NCBI GenBank assembly: GCA_963783355.1
Contig: CAWANF010000012.1
Coordinates: 62,001-126,000, forward strand
Length of the DNA: 64,000 nucleotides
Direction of reading: 5' to 3'
DNA from: CAWANF01 sp963783355
Lineage (GTDB): Bacteria > Bacteroidota > Rhodothermia > Balneolales > DATFMH01
In this document: positions 7,788 to 17,215 of the stretch, piece after piece
How the letters are laid out: every line of letters starts with the position of its first letter
Numbering within the stretch: the first letter of the stretch is position 1
The notes under the pieces: model-generated
The model's input: the letters and a program-made list of their open reading frames with translations, nothing else
What the model was told of the DNA's origin: nothing
Database searches by the model: none
Program-made: the position numbers and the translations under genes

Positions 7788-9623
7788 TTATTGAACAGGT
7801 TTCGGTTTCATAACATGAATACGGTTCGTTCCTTCGGTAATTTCTATCCGTTCATTAACGGGAATATTTAGAAATTGCTGGCGAATCCCACTCGGCCACC
7901 GGACCTCGAGGGTATCGACTTTATTGAACTGTTCCAGTCCGAAATGCTGAACAAGGCTGTTTTGTGACAAATAGGAACTCTGATCACCTACCTCCCTGAT
8001 TTGTACGACTTTACCGCTCACGATACGAAGCTTTGCACCTATCGCGGAACGATTACTTTTGGTACCCGTCAGTTTTACTTCCAGCCAATTATTTTTATTT
8101 CCGCCATCATTCCTGAGTAATATTCCTTTGCCTCCATTATTAACGATAAAGACATCAACATCACCATCATTATCAAAATCTGCAAAAGCGGCTCCGCGAC
8201 TTACATTTTTATAGGTAAGTGCTTCACCACTGACCGATGTCACATTCGCAAAGCCTTTTTTAGGGCCTTCATTCCAAAAGAGTGTATTTTCCATGGGGGT
8301 CAAATATTCCGGATGTCCTTTTTCCTGATTCGTACTCCCATTGACCACAAAAAGATCCTGCCGGGTGTCATTGTTATAATCGAAAAATGAGGTTCCCCAA
8401 CCAACGTAATTCAATGAAATCTGGCCAAGGCCGTATTCTTCGGCTTGATCCTGAAATAAAAATGGTAACCAGGAATTGGGAACCTTGCCCATGGCATTCA
8501 GCTTGTTTATATAGAACCCGTTTTCCTGTGCCAGCCAGTGGGTAACAAACAAGTCCATATCCCCGTCGTTATCCCAGTCCCCGACAGCCAGTCCCATAGC
8601 ACCACGATAATCCGATACATGGGCCGGATGGCTCACCTCTGTAAATGTCCCATTCTTATCATTCCTGTATAATGCATTATCGGATATATCATTCGCGACA
8701 TAAAGATCGGGCCAGCCGTCATTGTTGAAATCACACCATGTGGCCGATAGGCTTTCACCCGTTGAGTCTACGACCCCGGCAGGAACAGCCAACTCCGTAA
8801 AGGTCCCGTTACCATTGTTATGATATAACAAATTCCTTTGCGGAGGATAATCTAAAGGATTAATTCCTGGCGGTTCCTCATCATTACCTCTACTCATAAC
8901 CAAATGCTTATATGGCTGACTATATTTTACATAACCACATACATACAGATCCAAATAACCGTCACGATCATAATCACCCCAGCTGGCGCCGGCCCAGAAT
9001 CCCTTCTTTCCACCTAAACCAGCCTTTTTAGTCTCATTTGTAAACGTCCCGTCCCCATTGTTATGATAAAATATATTCATCCCGTAAGCCGTGATAAAAA
9101 TATCCGGGAAACCGTCGTTATCCATATCACCGCAGGCAACACCCATTCCCCAGCCATGAAAATCCAGCCCGGCCTGAGCGGTCACATCGGTGAAAGTACC
9201 ATTACCATTATTTCGATAAAGAGTCACATCCGGGGTCCCACCGGAAACTTGTTTTTTTGTCAGGGTTAACGGACCAGGTTCATTTATAACTATCAAATCT
9301 TCATAACCGTCCTGATTATAGTCGAACCAGGCCGCTCCGGATCCCATATCTTCGGGCAGTTGCGTGGAGCGTTGTCCATATAAAAAATGTTTAAAATGTA
9401 TTTTTGCATGTCTTGTTACATCACTGAACGTTACATCCGGATGATTTTTAGGCACTTGCTTTTTGAGTACACCCGTGACACCTTCAACAGATTCCCCGGG
9501 TATATAAGGTTTAACTTTTTTACCGCTGAAAAAGACGAAACCTAACACCAATGCACCGATCAAGGCTAAAAAACTTGTGATGTATTGTGATCTTTTTCTT
9601 CTTGAAATCGACTTAAAATTCAT
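7788..9623 (-). CDS. CRTAC1-like FG-GAP repeat protein with C-terminal ASPIC/UnbV domain
   Basis: A 611-residue protein with an N-terminal membrane segment (residues about 14-33), then at least seven FG-GAP/VCBS repeats with acidic calcium-binding loops such as YNQDGYEDL, MDNDGFPDI, YDRDGYLDL, FNNDGWPDL, WDNDGDMDL and FDNDGDVDV. These would form a beta-propeller. The C-terminal 80 residues (GAKLRIVSGK, REVGDQSSYLSQNS, VEVRWPSG-like VRWPSGIRQQF) are an ASPIC/UnbV domain. It is most likely anchored in the membrane and exposed to the periplasm or surface. The 4-bp ATGA overlap with the cytochrome gene shows tight coupling. The biochemical function of such proteins in bacteria is not established. 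Confidence 0.9.
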   Translation of the reverse strand: MNFKSISRRKRSQYITSFLALIGALVLGFVFFSGKKVKPYIPGESVEGVTGVLKKQVPKNHPDVTFSDVTRHAKIHFKHFLYGQRSTQLPEDMGSGAAWFDYNQDGYEDLIVINEPGPLTLTKKQVSGGTPDVTLYRNNGNGTFTDVTAQAGLDFHGWGMGVACGDMDNDGFPDIFITAYGMNIFYHNNGDGTFTNETKKAGLGGKKGFWAGASWGDYDRDGYLDLYVCGYVKYSQPYKHLVMSRGNDEEPPGINPLDYPPQRNLLYHNNGNGTFTELAVPAGVVDSTGESLSATWCDFNNDGWPDLYVANDISDNALYRNDKNGTFTEVSHPAHVSDYRGAMGLAVGDWDNDGDMDLFVTHWLAQENGFYINKLNAMGKVPNSWLPFLFQDQAEEYGLGQISLNYVGWGTSFFDYNNDTRQDLFVVNGSTNQEKGHPEYLTPMENTLFWNEGPKKGFANVTSVSGEALTYKNVSRGAAFADFDNDGDVDVFIVNNGGKGILLRNDGGNKNNWLEVKLTGTKSNRSAIGAKLRIVSGKVVQIREVGDQSSYLSQNSLVQHFGLEQFNKVDTLEVRWPSGIRQQFLNIPVNERIEITEGTNRIHVMKPKPVQ

Positions 9624-11680
9624 GGCTGAATGGGATGGGATTTATTAACAATTATCATTTTCTTATCACTTGATATAACTGTTACGGGAGCCGTTATATC
9701 CGTTTTGCCATGATTAAAAAACCGGTTTAACACAAATTGATTGAACTTGCGATAACAGAGTTTGGCAGAAACAAAAAGCGTATCATTTTTATTTACCGGA
9801 CCTTCTGATTTGGGTTTGTAGGTAAAATGATAATTCACCTGGTCACTAAATCCCGGATAAAGCGCCCTGCTAAATTTCACCCCTATCAATTCCCATAAAT
9901 TATGCCGGTCAATGATACTGCCATATTGGTCCACCGGTTCAGCACGGTAAATAAATGAGCCAGGTGGAATAAAATGGCGTTTGTTAAGTACCCCCGAGGA
10001 ATAAACCATATTCCCCCGGCTATCTTTAACCGTTATGCGAACCCATGCCTGGATTAAATCCAGAGGGCCGGTTGGAAAATTATGTCCCGGTTTATTATTG
10101 GTAACATTAATGCTGATGGCTACATTCTGACCTGTTTTTATGGATCCGGGTACTTCCAGCTGAATAGGGACCGCCGGACCGTTGTGCCATTTATCTTTTA
10201 TTTCAGGAATCTTTATCTTGCCCCGTAACCATTTTTCGACCAGCTTAGCCTGTGTTTTACCATCCGGAAGCTTCAATAAAGTCGGCATGAACTGATTCCC
10301 GCCTAAAAACCGATGGCTCCTGTGCTTATCCGGATCGGGTTTTTGATAATTATCCAGGGAATATTCACCATTGGCCGCATCAAATGTCTTCACCAGGGGC
10401 ATATGACATTCACGACATACGATAGTCTTTAACGGCTCGCTGATATTATTCCAGTGACTTTTTCTCCAGTTATCATATTGATTCTGTAACTGAACCCAGC
10501 CGACATTGTTGACCTGCTTATTGATAAACTGCTTATGGCAGGAACCACAAAACTCGGGTGTCTTTAACAATGTTCTTTCAAAACTCGCGATATGCTGCTC
10601 CGGGTAAGCACGAATCAAAAAGTCACTCAGAAACTTTGACACTTTTCCCTTTTTCATTTCAAACATGTAAGTCACCGGTTTGGTAATCTGATATTCAGCA
10701 TTACCTTTCACATCAACTTTGGTCATTGAATGACATGTAATACACGAGATTCCTTCATCCAGACCAATGGGATTTGTTAGTTTTTTGTCGTCCAGATTCT
10801 TTGAACCGGATAACAAAGAAATAGGATCATGACACCCGCCACAATAACGGGTTGAAGCAGGTCCTTTTTCCACAGCCATAGCATGTTGCACCACCCTGAA
10901 AGCCGGATCCATCGCCGAATAGCGATGCGCACTGGCTTCCCATTCTTTACCGATATTGGAATGGCACCCGCTGCTCATACAGGCTTTGGAATCGCCTAAG
11001 AGTCTCGCATCGATAGCCCCTCCGTCCCGGGAAGTTGCCAGGCTTGGCTGAAACGGATGAGCTTTTCCATAGGGGAATTGATAATCAGAGGGAAATTTAT
11101 TGTTGAAATGGATGGGATTGTATGCGTAAACGAATAAGGAAAGAATGGCGATTTGAACACCAAATACCAGAATAATATTCAAACCGAAAGATTTCTCTGC
11201 TTTGACCAGAGGACTATTTCTTTTTTCCCCTGCTGCCCTAAAATCCCGGAGTATAATTAAACCAATATGAGGAACTACAGAGAGCAGGAAAAAGAATGTG
11301 GCAAAAAGATGTATGTTTTGCCAGGCATAATTAATACGGGACAGAAATAACGCTTCGTAACTCAATACCAGTCCGGAAACGACAGCCCCGATTGCACCGG
11401 CCATTGAAAAATAGCCCGTAAGCTTATAATGACTGGGCATCCGCTTTCGATAGGATAGCCAATGCCTTATCTGGTAAATAATGTAGGGAATTACGACAAC
11501 CAGTCCTGCGGCAGTATGCAAAACGACGGTTGCCTGAGTCGTTAAGCTGAATGATGCTAAGTATATAGCCAATCCTGAGATTAACTCAAAAAGTAACAAG
11601 CCAACCACCCAACTGGTTAAGCGGCTGTGCCAATGGGTTTTATTCATTTCCATCTGAAGATACCATTTTATAAAAGACAA
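9620..11680 (-). CDS. Pentaheme c-type cytochrome with N-terminal b-type-like membrane domain
   Basis: A 686-residue protein. Residues 1-190 hold about five membrane spans with histidines in or near them (about H55, H73, H124, H138), resembling a b-type cytochrome anchor. The following domain has five c-heme motifs: CMSSGCH at about 234 (a CX4CH type), CGGCH at 280, CITCH at 313, CGSCH at 378 and CRECH at 422. A beta-rich C-terminal region follows (VPGSIKTGQNVAISINVTN). This architecture suggests electron transfer between the quinone pool and a periplasmic acceptor. It is the first gene of the operon with the CRTAC1-like and TPR genes. I know no characterised homologue, so the partner or substrate is open. 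Confidence 0.85.
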   Translation of the reverse strand: MSFIKWYLQMEMNKTHWHSRLTSWVVGLLLFELISGLAIYLASFSLTTQATVVLHTAAGLVVVIPYIIYQIRHWLSYRKRMPSHYKLTGYFSMAGAIGAVVSGLVLSYEALFLSRINYAWQNIHLFATFFFLLSVVPHIGLIILRDFRAAGEKRNSPLVKAEKSFGLNIILVFGVQIAILSLFVYAYNPIHFNNKFPSDYQFPYGKAHPFQPSLATSRDGGAIDARLLGDSKACMSSGCHSNIGKEWEASAHRYSAMDPAFRVVQHAMAVEKGPASTRYCGGCHDPISLLSGSKNLDDKKLTNPIGLDEGISCITCHSMTKVDVKGNAEYQITKPVTYMFEMKKGKVSKFLSDFLIRAYPEQHIASFERTLLKTPEFCGSCHKQFINKQVNNVGWVQLQNQYDNWRKSHWNNISEPLKTIVCRECHMPLVKTFDAANGEYSLDNYQKPDPDKHRSHRFLGGNQFMPTLLKLPDGKTQAKLVEKWLRGKIKIPEIKDKWHNGPAVPIQLEVPGSIKTGQNVAISINVTNNKPGHNFPTGPLDLIQAWVRITVKDSRGNMVYSSGVLNKRHFIPPGSFIYRAEPVDQYGSIIDRHNLWELIGVKFSRALYPGFSDQVNYHFTYKPKSEGPVNKNDTLFVSAKLCYRKFNQFVLNRFFNHGKTDITAPVTVISSDKKMIIVNKSHPIQP

Positions 11681-11742
11681 GAGAGTATTTTGTCTTAATT
11701 AAAGAAATAAAAAAATTCTTCCCAGTAAAAAAATGTAAAATA

Positions 11743-11763
11743 CGGGCAGTTTTTTACTGCCCG
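11743..11763. terminator. Candidate bidirectional terminator hairpin
   Basis: CGGGCAGT (11743-11750) pairs perfectly with ACTGCCCG (11756-11763) around a five-T loop. On the minus strand it is followed by TATTTTACATTTTTTTAC, a loose U-tract, about 210 bp past the end of the SGNH gene and before the cytochrome gene. It could end the SGNH transcript. Confidence 0.5.
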
Positions 11764-11972
11764 ATATCATACAATTTTATTTAATATCCCAGGTTGACCA
11801 GATGCTATCTCAAGCAATGATTTCCTTTTACGGCAATAATTTTGAATTTCCAAAGTGTCTGAAATCGTATAGAATACTAATATTCTCTGCGAAACGATCA
11901 GTTTATACTTCGAAAATCATCAGCATTCTACCTGCAGGTCTTTTATTTAGGAATTAGTTCTTTTCAAGTGTT

Positions 11973-12659
11973 TCATGTATCGCTGGCTACAACCAATTTA
12001 TCCATAACCTGGTACCCGGCCAAGGTCGGATGCACGCCGTCTTTCGAATATTTTGTCTGCATCCCTCCGTCGTTGTTCACTAAATGAGGATAGTAGTTCA
12101 GATACGTATAACCATTGTCACGGGCATATTTTTCAATCCATTTATTTAACCTGACAATTTTTTTAGCGGGATGAACTTTTGGACTCCAGAAATAATGCGA
12201 AGCCGGCAATACAGAACAAAGCACGACTTTAATATGATTAAACTGGGCCAGTTGGCACATTGAGGTAAGATTATCTTCTATCATTTTGAGTGATGACGGG
12301 CCTGTATTTCCCGCAATGTCATTGGTTCCGGCCAGGATGACTACGACTTTCGGCTTTAAATCTATCACATCGGCTCGAAAACGGATCAGCATCTGCGGTG
12401 TTGTTTGTCCGGATATGCCGCGATCGAGATACGGATGTTCCTTAAAAAATTCCGGATCTTTCTTGATCCAAAAATCGGTGATGGAATCTCCCATAAATAC
12501 CACCCTTTGCACGCCTGACGCCGGTGATTTCACTTTTTCATTTTGAGCCCGGTACCGCCCAAGATTTGGCCAATCCTGGGCGAACGAAACCTGTGAGATG
12601 CATAAGAACAAAAGTACCAATCCGGCAATAAATTTGATTTTTTTCATCATTCCACTCAT
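11973..12659 (-). CDS. Secreted SGNH/GDSL-family hydrolase
   Basis: A 228-residue protein with a signal peptide (KKIKFIAGLVLLFLCISQVSFAQ, cleavage after about residue 27). The four SGNH blocks are all present: FMGDSITDFW near residue 55 (catalytic Ser), RGISGQTT (Gly), LAGTNDIAG (Asn) and DGVHPTLAG near residue 210 (catalytic Asp and His). Such enzymes are esterases or lipases, often acting on acetylated polysaccharides. Translation could also start at the Met at position 4 or 5. The gene stands alone. Confidence 0.88.
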   Translation of the reverse strand: MSGMMKKIKFIAGLVLLFLCISQVSFAQDWPNLGRYRAQNEKVKSPASGVQRVVFMGDSITDFWIKKDPEFFKEHPYLDRGISGQTTPQMLIRFRADVIDLKPKVVVILAGTNDIAGNTGPSSLKMIEDNLTSMCQLAQFNHIKVVLCSVLPASHYFWSPKVHPAKKIVRLNKWIEKYARDNGYTYLNYYPHLVNNDGGMQTKYSKDGVHPTLAGYQVMDKLVVASDT

Positions 12660-12970
12660 TTATATCAATAAATTGAAAATTGCACTCAGTTTTTAGAAAA
12701 ACAAAGTATACAATACTATAACCTTAAACACCATCATTACAATTCGTAAAACAGCGACACTATTACCTCACTTAATTAACCATAGTCATTGTCGAATTAC
12801 AAATCTAAAAAGGTGTTTTTTTAAATTTTTTTTAACACTCTCGCTCCGGTTAAACTTTCATCCTGAATAGTAAACTCTCGCCGCCCGGCCTGTTGCCCCT
12901 TATGTAATAATTACTTATTCTGACAAAAACATGGTGCTTCAAACGCACGGAAAATCAAGAGAGAATATAT
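12660..12970. other. Intergenic region upstream of two divergent genes
   Basis: About 310 bp between the SGNH gene (minus) and the interrupted lipoprotein frame (plus). It is AT-rich near 12810-12835 and must contain promoters for both sides. I see no repeat or RNA structure worth naming. Confidence 0.4.
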
Positions 12971-13102
12971 ATGTTTGGTAAAAACCCGATGTACATGTAG
13001 AGATTCCTACGCAATGGCCTGATCTTCGTTCCCGTTTTTGTTTTCATTGCCATTATTTTCACAAGCTGTTACGTTAGTTCACCGGGAGGTTGCGATGGAT
13101 GT

Positions 13103-13402
13103 ATGAAATTAGTAAATCCTATTCCTGATACCACCATGGTTGTGGGACAGACCATAAAAATTGATTTATCTTCAAATCCAGTTGTATTTCAACAATCAGT
13201 AGGGAATAATGAATTTAGCTATAATGTGCTAAATCAAGATTGGCTTATTGTCGATGTTGAAATAGGCGATTTTGAAAGTCTATTAACTCTTAGAGCAGAA
13301 AGTGCAGGAGTTGATACTATATCTATTCAAGCTCAAGATCATTGTGAAACGTTTGCCAAAACTACCTTTGTGGTAACAGTAGTAGAATCGTCAGCCCATT
13401 GA
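13103..13402 (+). CDS. Small Ig-like domain protein, apparently a lipoprotein whose signal peptide is cut off by an in-frame amber codon
   Basis: From the first usable ATG the frame gives 99 residues, starting KLVNPIPDTTMVVGQTIKID and rich in beta-strand residues, like the Ig/cadherin-like domains common in Bacteroidota surface proteins. The same frame is open further upstream and encodes a good lipoprotein signal: LIFVPVFVFIAIIFTSC (lipobox FTSC) between about 13019 and 13069. It continues back to ATG 12971 with a GAGAG sequence before it, but a TAG at 12998-13000 (codon 10) interrupts it. So either the gene is nonsense-mutated, an unusual start is used after the TAG, or the base is a sequencing error. 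Function unknown. Confidence 0.55.
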   Translation: MKLVNPIPDTTMVVGQTIKIDLSSNPVVFQQSVGNNEFSYNVLNQDWLIVDVEIGDFESLLTLRAESAGVDTISIQAQDHCETFAKTTFVVTVVESSAH

Positions 13403-13474
13403 TAGCTTTTTAATTAAACCGGTGGCCGGATGGTTCAAAACCATCAAACTGTAAAAGGAATTGCATATATTTGC

Positions 13475-13498
13475 ACGGACACAGCATACTGCGTCCGT
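13475..13498. terminator. Candidate terminator between convergent genes
   Basis: ACGGAC-a-CAG (13475-13484) can pair with CTG-c-GTCCGT (13489-13498) around a four-base loop with one A/C mismatch. It lies between the converging lipoprotein-like and phospholipase-like genes. There is no strong T-tract on either side, so the call is tentative. Confidence 0.35.
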
Positions 13499-13536
13499 AC
13501 CTGCAAAAATCAAAGCCCTCTAATAATCAGGATGTG

Positions 13537-15015
13537 CTATTTTTTTGGCGGGAGTTTCCTGCGGTTTCCTTTTTCCTGGCTTGGAATTATCTGTGTAGCA
13601 CCGGGTATTTTCGGTTTGGGCAGATATTCCGCTTCGTATTTTGCACGAATGAGCGGACCGCTCGTATCCGGCAAAACCGGCCCTTTTGCCTCATGATCAT
13701 CAAAGCGAAACGCCGATGTCAAATCTCCAAAGGTATCACGGCGCCACTGGCTGATATTCGTTTCTTTAACTCCCGTAAATTTCTCCAGGAACTGAAGAAC
13801 AGAGGTATGATCAAAGGTCTCGCTGCAAACCCAGCCCCCTGCCGTCCATGGAGATACAATGATACTGGGAACCCGGTAACCGCCACCGATCGGTAATCCT
13901 TTTATAAATTCCTGAGGTGTTCCCGGTTTGGGCACCGGCGGAGCGACATGATCGAAGATTCCGTCATTTTCATCGTAATTCAGGATGAATACGGTTTTGG
14001 CCCATACTTCCGGGTTGGCAGCAATTGCATCGATCTTACTGGCCACAAAGGCGGCTCCGTCTGCAGGCATGAAATCAGGATGCTCCGATTGATAGCTGGT
14101 CGGGATAACCCAGGAAACCGCCGGGAGCTTATCATTTATAGCGTCGTATTCGAATTGCCCCACAGGCCCGCGGACCATCCCTTTTTGGTAAAGCGGTGAA
14201 TTTTTATCCGCATCCCTGAAGATTTTGAAGTTCTCGAGCATGTTGCAGCCGTAATTATCCTTTTCCTGGTACACTTTCCAGCTGATCCCGGCTTCTTCCA
14301 GCCGTTCGGCATAGGTTTTCCAGCGATACCCTTCTTTCGGAACTTCGTTGTCTATAATCGGACCGCCGTGGGTTCCGTCCGGGTCTACCGTTCCGGTCAT
14401 CCAATACATCCTGTTGGGCCAGGTCGGACCTAAAATGGAGCAATGATACTCATCGCAAATGGTGAATGCTTCCGCTAAAGCAAATTGAAAAGGAATATCT
14501 TCCCGGGTGTAATATCCCATGACGTACGGACCGTTTTTCCCGTCGGCTTTTCGGTGAGTGGGTACCCAGTTATCCATCTTGCCCTGGTTCCAGGCTGCAT
14601 GCTGTACCGACCAGGCGTGACTTGTGGATGGAATTTTCTGCGCACTGGTTTTACGGGTATTGAGGTGAAACGGGAGCAAATATCCATCCGGGTTTTCCGG
14701 ATCGAGCTGAAAGAACACAGACCGCCCATTACCGAGCTTCATAGCATTCGGATCATCAAAGCCCCGAACGCCGGACAGGGTCCCAAAATAGTGATCAAAT
14801 GAACGATTCTCCTGCATGAGCAACACGACATGTTCGATATCCTTGAATGATCCCATTTTCTTAGGCGGATTCGCTAACACACGCCTCACGTTGGAAGGAA
14901 TCAAGGTAGAAGCAAACGCGGCGGCGGTCAGTCCGCCCAAAGATTTCAACATGCTTCGCCGGCTCATACTGCGTCCCATGCCCGGATTAAATTCATCGTC
15001 ATTTTGTTTCTTCAT
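13537..15015 (-). CDS. Tat-exported phosphoesterase of the phospholipase C / acid phosphatase family
   Basis: I start at ATG 15015 (492 residues), which has a strong Shine-Dalgarno sequence (AGGAG, 9 nt upstream). An in-frame ATG at 15054 lacks one. The N-terminus has a twin-arginine signal (SRRSMLKSLG, then GGLTAAAFASTLIP). The mature part begins with the family hallmark MQENRSFDHYFGTLSGVRGF, and later has WPNRMYWMTGT, DENDGIFDHVAPP and VPSIIVSPWTAGGW. This family includes bacterial non-haemolytic phospholipases C and acid phosphatases with metal- and phospho-threonine/serine-dependent chemistry. It probably releases phosphate from lipids or phosphate esters in the periplasm. The substrate cannot be told. 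Confidence 0.9.
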   Translation of the reverse strand: MKKQNDDEFNPGMGRSMSRRSMLKSLGGLTAAAFASTLIPSNVRRVLANPPKKMGSFKDIEHVVLLMQENRSFDHYFGTLSGVRGFDDPNAMKLGNGRSVFFQLDPENPDGYLLPFHLNTRKTSAQKIPSTSHAWSVQHAAWNQGKMDNWVPTHRKADGKNGPYVMGYYTREDIPFQFALAEAFTICDEYHCSILGPTWPNRMYWMTGTVDPDGTHGGPIIDNEVPKEGYRWKTYAERLEEAGISWKVYQEKDNYGCNMLENFKIFRDADKNSPLYQKGMVRGPVGQFEYDAINDKLPAVSWVIPTSYQSEHPDFMPADGAAFVASKIDAIAANPEVWAKTVFILNYDENDGIFDHVAPPVPKPGTPQEFIKGLPIGGGYRVPSIIVSPWTAGGWVCSETFDHTSVLQFLEKFTGVKETNISQWRRDTFGDLTSAFRFDDHEAKGPVLPDTSGPLIRAKYEAEYLPKPKIPGATQIIPSQEKGNRRKLPPKK

Positions 15016-15357
15016 AATCTCTTTCTCCTGAAAATTCTCTATTACCATATACAACAGTCAACCCGGTACGGTAATTATCAGCATCGTTTTCCATTCACTA
15101 ACCGGTCAATAATTGTAGCTGTTTCTCTCAAACACCGGGTATTTTGAATAAGAATATTTCCGATTGTTTCAACGTCCCGGTTTATGAAAAATTTAGAAAG
15201 CCAGGCAAAAACAAACAGGCCGTTCACGTTATCTTTTCATTACCATTCCGGGGAACTGCGATATAGTGTCCCGGCAGATAGCCGTCTCTACTGAAAAAAG
15301 TTCAGACTAAATATGAATGGACATCATTTTACATGCCCATTCACAAAAAAATTGTCT
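15016..15357. other. Intergenic region between the phospholipase-like gene and metF
   Basis: About 340 bp. It contains the promoter side of the phospholipase-like gene and the 3' end of metF. A hairpin-forming repeat, TGAATGG-a-CAT (15314-15324) with ATG-c-CCATTCA (15333-15343), lies just past the metF stop on the minus strand. It lacks a proper U-tract after the stem, so it is only a weak terminator candidate. Confidence 0.4.
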
Positions 15358-16321
15358 TTATGCTTTCGTGGCCTGCTTTACAGGAAGCTGATCGATGACT
15401 TCGATAACCGGTCCGGGATTGGCCATGATGTAGAAATGCAATCCGGGAACGCCGTAATCCAGCAGTTCCTGGCATTGTTTTGCAGCCCACTCTATACCGA
15501 TTTGCTCAATTTTATCCGGGGCGGCATTCAGTTTATCCGTCAATTCGTTAGGCAGATTCACGAAAAATATCTTCGGAAGTGTATTGAGATGTGAAGGCCG
15601 TGTAATCACTTTGAGTCCTGGCACAATGGGAACGGTTATGCCGAAATCCCTGCATTTTTCCACAAAACGGAAGTAACGCCTGGTTATCAAAAAACATCTG
15701 GGTCACGATATAATCGGCGCCGGCATCGACTTTCTCTTTCAGCCGGTGAATGTCCCAGTCCAGATTAGGGGCTTCAATATGTTTTTCAGGATATCCACCC
15801 ACACCGATACAAAAATCAGTTGGAGAAGCATCAATGAGATCTTCCAGATATTCGCCATGATTCATTCTCTTGATCTGGCTGACCAAATCGACGGCAAATT
15901 CGTTGAGTGATCGGTTGTTTTCCAGTTTCTTTGGACGATCACTGTCCCCGCGAATGGCCAAAACATTCTGAATTCCGAGGTAATTCAATTCAATCAGGGC
16001 ATCTTCAGTTTCCTCTTTTGTGAAACCTTTACAAATCATGTGCGGAACCGGATCAACACCATAACGGTGTTTTATTGCAGCACATAAACCTATTGTTCCC
16101 GGACGCTTACGTTTAACATAGCGTTTTAATGTTCCATTCGTTTGCTCTTCAAAATAAGCTTCTGCCGCATGCGAAGTTACATCGATAAAAGGCGGCTTAT
16201 ATTTCATTACACGATCCAGGGAATCAAATACCTGCTTAATCGACCCTCCCCTTTTGGGCGGAATTATTTCAAACGATACCAGTGGTTCTTTTGCGGCCTC
16301 GTAATGCTCAATAACTTTCAT
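15358..16321 (-). pseudogene. metF: metF, methylenetetrahydrofolate reductase, interrupted by a frameshift
   Basis: The first frame, from ATG 16321, encodes residues 1-212 of MetF (VSFEIIPPKRGGSIKQVFD, IGVGGYPEKHIEAPNLDWD, TQMFFDN). After DNQ the frame is lost and the family sequence continues in another frame as RYFRFVEKCRDFGITVPIVP down to TAA at 15358. Removing one G of the GG (CC on the plus strand at 15679-15680) restores a single product of about 318 residues, the normal length. The enzyme reduces methylene-THF to methyl-THF for methionine synthesis. The lesion may be a real mutation or a sequencing error; the rest of the gene shows no other decay. The gene is divergent from pdxJ. Confidence 0.88.
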
Positions 16322-16485
16322 TGACTACAAATTATTATATTAATAGCTGCGTTTAATATGTTTTTTGAATCGAATCATGTAACGACAAACACAACAAGTT
16401 TAAGAAATAATTCGCACTTTAGCTGTCTTGTAGTACGTATAGTTGTAAAAGGCACTGAAAGTTCGTACCAAAAAATTATTTAAGA

Positions 16486-17214
16486 ATGAAATTGCTCGTA
16501 AATATTGACCACATTGCTACTTTACGAAATGCCCGGGGCGAGGGTTATCCCGATCCTGTAGAAGCGGCTCGTATTTGTGAAAACAATGGTGCTGAAGGAA
16601 TCGTCTTTCATTTGAGAGAAGATCGTCGCCATATGAAAGATGGCGATGTTTATCGTCTCAGTAAATCCATTAAAGGAATTATTGATTTTGAAATGGCCGC
16701 GACCGATGAGATGCTGAAAATCTGCGCGGAAATCAAACCGCATCTAAGCACACTGGTTCCGGAAAAACGCCAGGAGCTCACAACTGAAGGCGGTCTCCAT
16801 TTAAAAAATTTATTCGATGATTTTTCCAGCCGCGTCATGCCGAAACTGAATGAATATCATATTCATGCCAGCTTATTCATCGATCCCATTCCTGAAGATA
16901 TTGAACTGGCGTCCAAACTGGGAACGTACGCTGTTGAATTGCACACCGGGACCTATGCCAATGCAACAACTCCTGAATTAGCCAAAAAAGAACTGGAAAG
17001 ATTGAAAAAAGCGGCTGAACTGGCTCATGAAGCGGGTTTGAAAGTCAATGCCGGACACGGACTCGATTTCAAAAACATCGAAGCTTTCCTGCAACAGGTT
17101 CCGCATTTAAACGAAGTGAGTATCGGCCATGCGTTAATTTGTGATGCGTTATTTAACGGGCTGGCGAACTCGGTCCGGCACATGGCGGACATCGTAAAAA
17201 AATATTCCAATTAA
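16486..17214 (+). CDS. pdxJ: Pyridoxine 5'-phosphate synthase
   Basis: A 242-residue protein beginning KLLVNIDHIATLRNARGEGY, the near-invariant PdxJ N-terminus, followed by FHLREDRRHM and IDFEMAATDEM near residues 45-75 and ELHTGTYAN and VNAGHGLDFKN in the second half. PdxJ condenses 1-deoxyxylulose 5-phosphate with 3-amino-1-hydroxyacetone phosphate to form pyridoxine phosphate in the DXP-dependent vitamin B6 route. Length is normal. It is followed after 1 bp by era, so the two are co-transcribed. PLP made here serves enzymes such as MetY downstream. Confidence 0.96.
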   Translation: MKLLVNIDHIATLRNARGEGYPDPVEAARICENNGAEGIVFHLREDRRHMKDGDVYRLSKSIKGIIDFEMAATDEMLKICAEIKPHLSTLVPEKRQELTTEGGLHLKNLFDDFSSRVMPKLNEYHIHASLFIDPIPEDIELASKLGTYAVELHTGTYANATTPELAKKELERLKKAAELAHEAGLKVNAGHGLDFKNIEAFLQQVPHLNEVSIGHALICDALFNGLANSVRHMADIVKKYSN

Positions 17215-17215
17215 T

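Noticed and set aside
13430..13896. Overlapping plus-strand frames near the end of the phospholipase-like gene
   Set aside because: They run antisense to the conserved C-terminal half of that gene and resemble nothing known.
16322..16485. A second S-box or other riboswitch before metF or pdxJ
   Set aside because: None of the S-box core words (GAAGCC, GCAACC, GGTGC) is present and no long stem is visible on either strand.
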